Shown piece after piece: positions 59,122 through 64,000 of a stretch of 64,000 nt of DNA. Position 1 is the first letter of the stretch. Every line of letters starts with the position of its first letter. A program made the translations under genes and the position numbers. Source of the DNA: Cupriavidus cauae (GTDB taxonomy: Bacteria; Pseudomonadota; Gammaproteobacteria; Burkholderiales; Burkholderiaceae); assembly GCF_008632125.1 (NCBI RefSeq), contig NZ_VWRN01000045.1:186001-250000 (forward strand), written 5' to 3'. The notes beneath the pieces are model-generated. The model did not search any database. It had not been told where the DNA came from and worked only from the letters and a program-made list of their open reading frames with translations.

Positions 59122-60345
59122 GTGAAAGGCGCACTGGCACATATCAAGGTTCTGGACCTGACCCGCATTCTGGCCGGCCCCTGGGCGACGCAGAACCTCG
59201 CCGACATGGGCGCCGAAGTCATCAAGGTCGAGCGTCCGCGCGTCGGCGACGATACGCGTGCCTGGGGCCCGCCGTTCCTGAAGGACGCGGAGGGTCGGGA
59301 AACCGCCGATTCCTCGTATTTCCTCAGCGCCAATCGCGGCAAGAAGTCCATTACCGTCGATCTGGCCGCGCCCGAGGGTCAGCAGATCATCCGCGAGCTG
59401 GCGCGCGAGGCCGATGTGGTGGTGGAGAACTACAAGGTCGGCACGCTGGCGCGCTACGGCCTGGGCTACGACGACCTGCGCGCGCTCAATCCGCGCCTGG
59501 TCTACTGCTCGATCACCGGCTTCGGCCAGTCCGGCCCCTATGCCGCGCTGCCCGGCTACGACTTCGTGTTCCAGGGCATGGGCGGGCTGATGAGCATCAC
59601 CGGCCTGCCGGACGGCGAGCCCGGCGGCGGGCCGATCAAATCGGGCATCGCCATCACGGACCTGCTGACGGGCATGTATGCGAGCACCGCAATCCTGGCG
59701 GCGCTGGAGCATCGCAATGTCAGCGGCGAAGGGCAGTACATCGACATGGCGCTGCTCGACTGCGTGGTGACCATCAACTCCTACCAGGCGATCAACTACT
59801 TCCTGTCCGGCAAGATCCCGCAGCGGATGGGCAACGCGCATTCGAACATGGTGCCGTACCAGGTGTTCCGCTGCCGCGAGGGCGACGTCATCGTCGCGGT
59901 CGGCAACGATGCGCAATACCGCGCGCTGTGCGAGGTGATCGGCCGCCCGGAACTCGCCACGGACCCGCGCTTCACCTCCGCCGGCCAACGCAACCGCAAC
60001 CGCGACGCGCTGATTCCGCAGATCGCCGAAGCGATGCTGACGCGCACGATGACCGAGTGGGTGGAACGCATGGAGGCGGCCAACGTGCCGTGCGGGCCGA
60101 TCTACAACATGCAGCAGGTGTTCGAGGACGAGCAGGTGCGCCATCGCGGCATGCAGCTGTCGCTGCCCCATGGCGCAGGCGTGCAGGCCCCGGGGCTGGC
60201 CAATCCGATCCGGCTGTCGGCCACGCCGATCCAGTACGAACGCGCCGCGCCGACGCTGGGCGAGCATACCGAGGCGGTGCTGCGCGACAAGCTCGGCTTC
60301 GACGACGCGCGACTCGACTCGCTGCGCGCCAAGGGCGTGATCTGA
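59122..60345 (+). CDS. CaiB/BaiF family (class III) CoA-transferase
   Basis: A 407-residue family III CoA transferase: VLDLTRILAGPWATQNLADMG, VIKVERPRVGDDTR, SANRGKKSITVDL, DVVVENYKVGTLARYGLGY and the catalytic Asp in MALLDCVV. AGGAG lies 8 bases before the GTG at 59122, fixing the start; the open frame upstream runs through the repeats. It begins the operon with MaoC and two acyl-CoA dehydrogenase genes and would activate an unknown carboxylate with CoA from a donor ester. Confidence 0.92.
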   Translation: MKGALAHIKVLDLTRILAGPWATQNLADMGAEVIKVERPRVGDDTRAWGPPFLKDAEGRETADSSYFLSANRGKKSITVDLAAPEGQQIIRELAREADVVVENYKVGTLARYGLGYDDLRALNPRLVYCSITGFGQSGPYAALPGYDFVFQGMGGLMSITGLPDGEPGGGPIKSGIAITDLLTGMYASTAILAALEHRNVSGEGQYIDMALLDCVVTINSYQAINYFLSGKIPQRMGNAHSNMVPYQVFRCREGDVIVAVGNDAQYRALCEVIGRPELATDPRFTSAGQRNRNRDALIPQIAEAMLTRTMTEWVERMEAANVPCGPIYNMQQVFEDEQVRHRGMQLSLPHGAGVQAPGLANPIRLSATPIQYERAAPTLGEHTEAVLRDKLGFDDARLDSLRAKGVI

Positions 60346-60373
60346 CCCATGGACCTGAAGGCGGACTGACGTC

Positions 60374-60832
60374 ATGCAGACCATCGGATCGCTGGACGAA
60401 CTGCGCGCGGCGGTCGGCGCGCCGGCCGCGGTCAGCGGCTATTTCACGCTCGATCAGCGCACCATCGATACGTTCGCCGAACTGACGCACGACCGGCAGT
60501 GGATCCACGTCGACCCGGTGCGCGCGGCGGCCGAATCGCCGTATGGCTGCACGATCGCCCACGGGCTGCTGACGCTGTCGATGGTCACCGCCGCGTTCGG
60601 GCAGTGCTACCGCTTCCCCAATCGCAAGCTGTCGCTGAACTACGGCTTCGACCGCGTCCGCTTCACCGGCGCGGTGCCGGCCGGCTCGCGGCTGCGTGGC
60701 ACCTTCGCGCTGCAGCGGATCGAGGACGTGCGGCCGGGGGAGGTGCGGTGTTTCTGGCAGGTCGAGCTGCAGGTCGAGGGCGCGGAGCGGCCGGCGATGG
60801 TGGCGACCTGGCTGATCCAGATGCGATATTGA
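60374..60832 (+). CDS. MaoC family dehydratase (R-specific enoyl-CoA hydratase-like)
   Basis: A 152-residue hot-dog hydratase. The family active site is clear: FAELTHDRQWIHVDPVRA carries the catalytic Asp/His pair and GCTIAHGLLTLSM the hydratase loop. It resembles PhaJ/NodN-like enoyl-CoA hydratases. It follows the CoA transferase by 28 bases in the same operon, and an unrelated crotonase-type hydratase lies in the divergent unit, so the two may act on different stereoisomers or intermediates. Confidence 0.9.
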   Translation: MQTIGSLDELRAAVGAPAAVSGYFTLDQRTIDTFAELTHDRQWIHVDPVRAAAESPYGCTIAHGLLTLSMVTAAFGQCYRFPNRKLSLNYGFDRVRFTGAVPAGSRLRGTFALQRIEDVRPGEVRCFWQVELQVEGAERPAMVATWLIQMRY

Positions 60833-60855
60833 CGCCATCGAGGCCAGTGAAGCCG

Positions 60856-60900
60856 ATCACGCCAATCACGCCAATCACGCCCCTCACGCCCCTCACGGCA
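60856..60900. repeat. 9-bp tandem repeat, five copies
   Basis: Five 9-bp units of the form ATCACGCCA lie between the MaoC gene and the next acyl-CoA dehydrogenase gene. The same nonamer type encodes the MTPITPMTP start of the Bug protein at 39038. Confidence 0.92.
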
Positions 60901-60967
60901 TCGGACGTGTGAGGCCTGGAAACCACCATGAAGCTGCCAAACATGGAACGCATCGGAGCCAGACGCA

Positions 60968-62125
60968 GTGTCCAGCCTTCTCGATAACTTCGTTCGTGCG
61001 AGCCTGCCGCCCGAGGCGGAGGCCTTCCGCACCGAAGTCAAACGCTTTCTCGCCGAACAGCTGCCCGATGCGCCCGCCGATCGTCGCGCGCGGTCGTGGA
61101 TGGGGTTCGACGCGGCCTTCAGTCGCCGGCTGGCGGCACGCGGCTGGGTCGGCATCACGCTGCCGCCGGAGTACGGCGGCGCGGGACTCGATCCGTTTCG
61201 CCGTTTCGTGCTGGTGGAGGAGTTGCTGGCCGCCGGCGCCCCGGTCGCGGCCCACTGGATCGCCGATCGCCAGAGCGGTCCGCTGATTCTTCGCTACGGC
61301 ACCGAGGCGCAGAAGCGCCGCCATCTGCCGGCCATCTGCCGCGGCGAGAGCTTCTTCTGCATCGGCATGAGCGAGCCCAACTCGGGGTCCGATCTGGCCA
61401 GCGTGCGCAGCCGCGCGACCCGCACGGCCGGGGGCTGGACGCTGAACGGCCAGAAGATCTGGACCACCAATGCCCCGCACTGCCAGTACATGATCGCGCT
61501 GGTGCGCACCTCCGGCGTGCTGGAGGACAAGCAGAAAGGGCTGTCGCAGTTCATCGTCGACCTGTCGTTGCCCGGCGTCACCGTGCGGCCGATCGAGGAC
61601 CTGACCGGCGACGCGCATTTCGCCGAGGTCGTATTCGACAACGTGCCGCTGGACGACGATGCGCTGATCGGCAACGAGGGCAGCGGCTGGGAACAGGTCA
61701 ATGCCGAACTCGCCTTCGAGCGCAGCGGTCCGGAACGGATCTACTCGAGCGTGGTGCTGCTGGACCTGTGGGCGGCGCGCCTTCGCCGCGATGGCGCCAC
61801 GCCGGAACAGCAGGCGCTGCTGGGCCGCTTCTGCTCGCAGCTGGCCACGCTGCGGCAGATGTCGATCGCGGTGACCGCGCGGCTGGCGGCCGGCGAAAGC
61901 CCCGTGGCGGAGGCCGCGTTGGTCAAGGACCTGGGCACGACGCTGGAGCAGCAGATTCCGGCCGCGTTCGAGGCCGTCATCGCCGGCGATACGCGCACCC
62001 TTGCCGACGCGGAGTTGTATCGCACCGTGAGCTATCTGAGCCAGATCTCGCCGACGTTCTCGCTGCGCGGCGGCACGCGGGAAATCCTGCGCGGGATGAT
62101 TGCCCGCAGCCTGGGACTACGCTAG
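60968..62125 (+). CDS. acyl-CoA dehydrogenase family protein (large subunit-like)
   Basis: A 385-residue acyl-CoA dehydrogenase homologue. ITLPPEYGGAGLDPF, MSEPNSGSDLASVRS and KIWTTNAPHCQY are typical of the FadE6/FadE17-like branch. In the C-terminal segment FSLRGGTREILRG the position of the usual catalytic Glu (EGT) is Gly, so the base must come from elsewhere or from the partner protein. GGAG lies about 9 bases before the GTG at 60968. It is followed by a second, shorter homologue, which suggests a heteromeric enzyme like the FadE28-FadE29 pair of mycobacteria. Confidence 0.9.
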   Translation: MSSLLDNFVRASLPPEAEAFRTEVKRFLAEQLPDAPADRRARSWMGFDAAFSRRLAARGWVGITLPPEYGGAGLDPFRRFVLVEELLAAGAPVAAHWIADRQSGPLILRYGTEAQKRRHLPAICRGESFFCIGMSEPNSGSDLASVRSRATRTAGGWTLNGQKIWTTNAPHCQYMIALVRTSGVLEDKQKGLSQFIVDLSLPGVTVRPIEDLTGDAHFAEVVFDNVPLDDDALIGNEGSGWEQVNAELAFERSGPERIYSSVVLLDLWAARLRRDGATPEQQALLGRFCSQLATLRQMSIAVTARLAAGESPVAEAALVKDLGTTLEQQIPAAFEAVIAGDTRTLADAELYRTVSYLSQISPTFSLRGGTREILRGMIARSLGLR

Positions 62126-62203
62126 GGCGTTAGGGCGTTAGGGCGTTAGGGCGTTGGAGCGTTAGGGCGTTAGAGCGCTAGGGCATTGACGCGTCAGGGC
62201 GCG
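62124..62203. repeat. 8-bp tandem repeat, ten decaying copies
   Basis: About ten 8-bp units of the form AGGGCGTT start at the stop codon of the first acyl-CoA dehydrogenase gene and become more degenerate toward the next start. They fill nearly the whole gap between the two genes. Confidence 0.92.
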
Positions 62204-62231
62204 AGGACGCCAGGCGCGAGGAGAGACCACC

Positions 62232-63233
62232 ATGTTCGTCGAAGCGATCGAATCGATTCTGCAGGATGCCTGCACGAGCGCCGCGGTGCGGGCCATCGAG
62301 GACGGCGGCAGCCCGCGGGGGCTATGGGACGCCATCGCGGATGCCGGATTCGTGGAGCTGCTCATGCCCGAGCAGGACGGCGGCGCCGGCCTGGCACTGT
62401 CCGAGCTCGCGCCCGTGCTGATTGCCATGGGGCGCCATCCGCTGCCGGTGCCGCTGGCGCAGTCGGTGGCTGCGCGGGGGCTGTTGCGCCGAGCCGGGCT
62501 GACGGTCCCGCCGGGAATGATCACGCTGGCACAGGCCGGCGCACGCGAAGCCGATGGCGGGTTGGTGTGCCCGATCACGCCGTACGGTGCGATCGCCGAC
62601 CACGTGGTGCTGGGCCTCGACGACGGGCTGTTGCTGCTCGATGCCGGCGCGGCGAGCCGTATTGCCACCGGCGTGCACCGCGACCAGGCCGCGACGCTGC
62701 GCTGGCCGGCGCAGTCGGTGCCCGAGCCCGTGCCGGCCTCCGGTGCCGACGTCGGGGCATGGGGCGCGGCGCTGCATGCCGCGCTGATCGCCGGCGCCGC
62801 GCGTCGGGTGTTCGATCTCACGCTGCAATACTGCAATGACCGCACGCAGTTCGGCCGCGCGATCGGCAAATTCCAGGCGGTGCAGCACCAGCTCAGCGTG
62901 ATGGCCGAACTGGTGGCTGCCAGCCATATCGCCGCGCAGATCGCCTTTGCCGGCGATGGCGACCAGCCCGACCGCGTTGCCGCGGCCGTGGCGAAGGCTC
63001 GCACCAGCGAGGCCGCCGCGAGCATCGCCGCCGCCGCGCACGCCTTGCACGGCGCGATCGGCATCACCGAGGAATACGATCTGCAGCTGCTGAGCCGGCG
63101 GCTGCATCAATGGCGGATGGCCCACGGCTCCGAGGCGTTCTGGGAGCCGGTGGTTGGCGCGGCCTGCCTGGCGTCCGGACACGCCACGGTGGTGGACTTC
63201 ATTCGTGCGGTGACGGACTGCCCCGCACACTGA
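62232..63233 (+). CDS. acyl-CoA dehydrogenase family protein (small subunit-like)
   Basis: A 333-residue homologue, shorter than the usual 380 or more because the middle beta-domain is reduced. The FAD-binding RTQFGRAIGKFQAVQHQLSVM of the C-terminal domain is well kept, as is ALHGAIGITEEYDLQLLSRR. The catalytic Glu region reads AHGSEAF, without the EGT motif. GAGGAG precedes the ATG. Paired with the gene before it, it probably forms a heteromeric dehydrogenase with one active site per pair; this is inference from known two-component enzymes. Confidence 0.88.
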   Translation: MFVEAIESILQDACTSAAVRAIEDGGSPRGLWDAIADAGFVELLMPEQDGGAGLALSELAPVLIAMGRHPLPVPLAQSVAARGLLRRAGLTVPPGMITLAQAGAREADGGLVCPITPYGAIADHVVLGLDDGLLLLDAGAASRIATGVHRDQAATLRWPAQSVPEPVPASGADVGAWGAALHAALIAGAARRVFDLTLQYCNDRTQFGRAIGKFQAVQHQLSVMAELVAASHIAAQIAFAGDGDQPDRVAAAVAKARTSEAAASIAAAAHALHGAIGITEEYDLQLLSRRLHQWRMAHGSEAFWEPVVGAACLASGHATVVDFIRAVTDCPAH

Positions 63234-63240
63234 CGTCGCC

Positions 63241-63324
63241 GCCGACCGCCGACCGCCGACCGCCGACCGCCGACCGCCGACCGCCGACCGCCGACCGCCG
63301 ACTGCCGACCGCCGACCGCCGACC
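63241..63324. repeat. 7-bp tandem repeat, twelve copies
   Basis: Twelve 7-bp units GCCGACC (one with a single change) fill 84 bp between the converging acyl-CoA dehydrogenase and phnM genes, followed by shorter AGCAGCC-type repeats to about 63350. No gene is present in this 158-bp gap. Confidence 0.95.
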
Positions 63325-63391
63325 GCCAGCAGCCAGCAGCCGGCAGCCAGCCACCGTCAGCCGCGAGCCAGCGTGCGGGCGCGGCCTCCAA

Positions 63392-64000
63392 TCACACCGC
63401 TTCGAACACCTTCTCTCGCATCGCTGGCCGCCCGGCGCTGCCGGGCAATGCCCGATACCCAGCCGCGAACACCAGCCGGCCTGCCGACCACGTATGCGTG
63501 ATCATCGGCTGCCCGGCTACATGGGCCACTGCAGTCACGTCCGCACGCAAGCCCGGCGCCAGGCGGCCCCGATCGTGCAACAGGCACGCGTCCGCGGGAT
63601 TGGCGGTGACCAGCGCAGCCGCCTCGTTCAGCGGCAACTCGGCCAGGCGAGCCGCGGCAAACGCGGCGGCGATCAGCGTCGACGGCTGGTAGTCGGAACA
63701 CAGGATATGGCCGACGCCGGCCTGGATCGCATCGATCGCGCGCATCGAGCCGCTCTGGCTGCGGCCACGCAGCACGTTGGGCGCACCGAAGATCGTCGGC
63801 AAGGCCTGTGCGGCGGCCGCCTGTGCGGTGTCGAGGTTGATTGGAAACTCGCTCATCCGCACGCCGAGGGCCTGCATCGCCGCGATCCGCTGCGGCGAAT
63901 CGTCGTCGTGGCTGGCCGTCGGCACGCCGAGTTCATGCGCGCGGGACAGCAGCCGGCGCACCCGGTCGTGCGCACCGTCGCGCTGCTCGGCCTTCTTCGC
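63392..64000 (-). CDS. phnM: alpha-D-ribose 1-methylphosphonate 5-triphosphate diphosphatase PhnM (5' end outside window)
   Basis: The C-terminal 202 residues of an amidohydrolase-fold enzyme; about the first half lies beyond the window. ASHDDDSPQ, MSEFPINLDTA, GAPNVLRGRSQSG and CSDYQPSTLI carry the metal ligands (His, Asp) and are diagnostic for PhnM, which removes diphosphate from ribose 1-phosphonate 5-triphosphate before the C-P lyase reaction. The stop at 63392 is followed by a repeat array, and the partner gene of the first dehydrogenase operon converges on it. The other phn genes should lie beyond position 64000. Confidence 0.93.
   Translation of the reverse strand, partial: AKKAEQRDGAHDRVRRLLSRAHELGVPTASHDDDSPQRIAAMQALGVRMSEFPINLDTAQAAAAQALPTIFGAPNVLRGRSQSGSMRAIDAIQAGVGHILCSDYQPSTLIAAAFAAARLAELPLNEAAALVTANPADACLLHDRGRLAPGLRADVTAVAHVAGQPMITHTWSAGRLVFAAGYRALPGSAGRPAMREKVFEAV

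Noticed and set aside
63241..63324. CRISPR array
   Set aside because: The 7-bp units are contiguous without spacers, as in the other tandem arrays of the window; there are no cas genes.

Overview
The window is a GC-rich (roughly two-thirds GC) bacterial chromosome segment. The density of Bug-type (TctC-like) periplasmic binding proteins, LysR, TetR and IclR regulators, CoA-ester catabolic operons and an AAHS-type aromatic acid permease suggests a metabolically versatile betaproteobacterium of the Burkholderiales (Cupriavidus, Bordetella or Achromobacter relatives). The genus cannot be fixed from the sequence. I saw no rRNA, tRNA, CRISPR array, insertion sequence or origin.

Layout. 1-9.9 kb: a truncated penicillin acylase family gene, a small membrane protein, two TetR units with clear operator sites (a diiron-type hydrolase and an MFS exporter), an alpha/beta hydrolase, an SDR, a GlxA-type regulator and an HD-domain enzyme. 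10-23 kb: a seven-gene minus-strand operon whose enzymes (CoA transferase, acyl-CoA dehydrogenase, two MaoC hydratases, CitE-like lyase, MmgE/PrpD, Bug) fit catabolism of a C5 branched dicarboxylate such as itaconate, mesaconate or methylsuccinate. It faces a second CitE-like gene across paired palindromes. An IclR regulator and an HMG-CoA-lyase/CoA-transferase/Bug operon follow. 23-28.7 kb: a Fur-boxed siderophore uptake operon (TonB receptor, ATPase, lipoprotein, permease) whose three junctions are all GTGA overlaps. 29-40 kb: LysR/Bug/FAD-oxidoreductase, then a complete 3-hydroxybenzoate-gentisate pathway with its MFS importer and LysR regulator. 40-45.3 kb: an archaic chaperone-usher fimbrial cluster of spore-coat-U type. 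45.4-48.5 kb: a LexA-boxed nuclease-helicase and a VapBC-like toxin-antitoxin pair. 48.8-53.3 kb: a 2-keto-3-deoxy-sugar-acid dehydratase/Bug/oxoglutarate-semialdehyde dehydrogenase operon with a divergent LysR gene. 53.3-55.3 kb: a HipBA module under four operators about 50 bp apart. 55.3-63.2 kb: a second LysR-linked acyl-CoA module (Bug, enoyl-CoA hydratase; divergently CoA transferase, MaoC and two acyl-CoA dehydrogenases). 63.4-64 kb: the 3' part of phnM.

Shared themes. Six Bug genes occur without any TctAB membrane partner, and five of them sit inside a distinct catabolic operon. Translational coupling by ATGA, GTGA or TGATG overlap is frequent. Short tandem repeats, each with its own unit length, recur in 5' leaders of genes and once inside the usher signal peptide. 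Function assignments rest on motifs and gene context read by eye; substrates of the CoA-ester operons and of the Bug proteins are inference.
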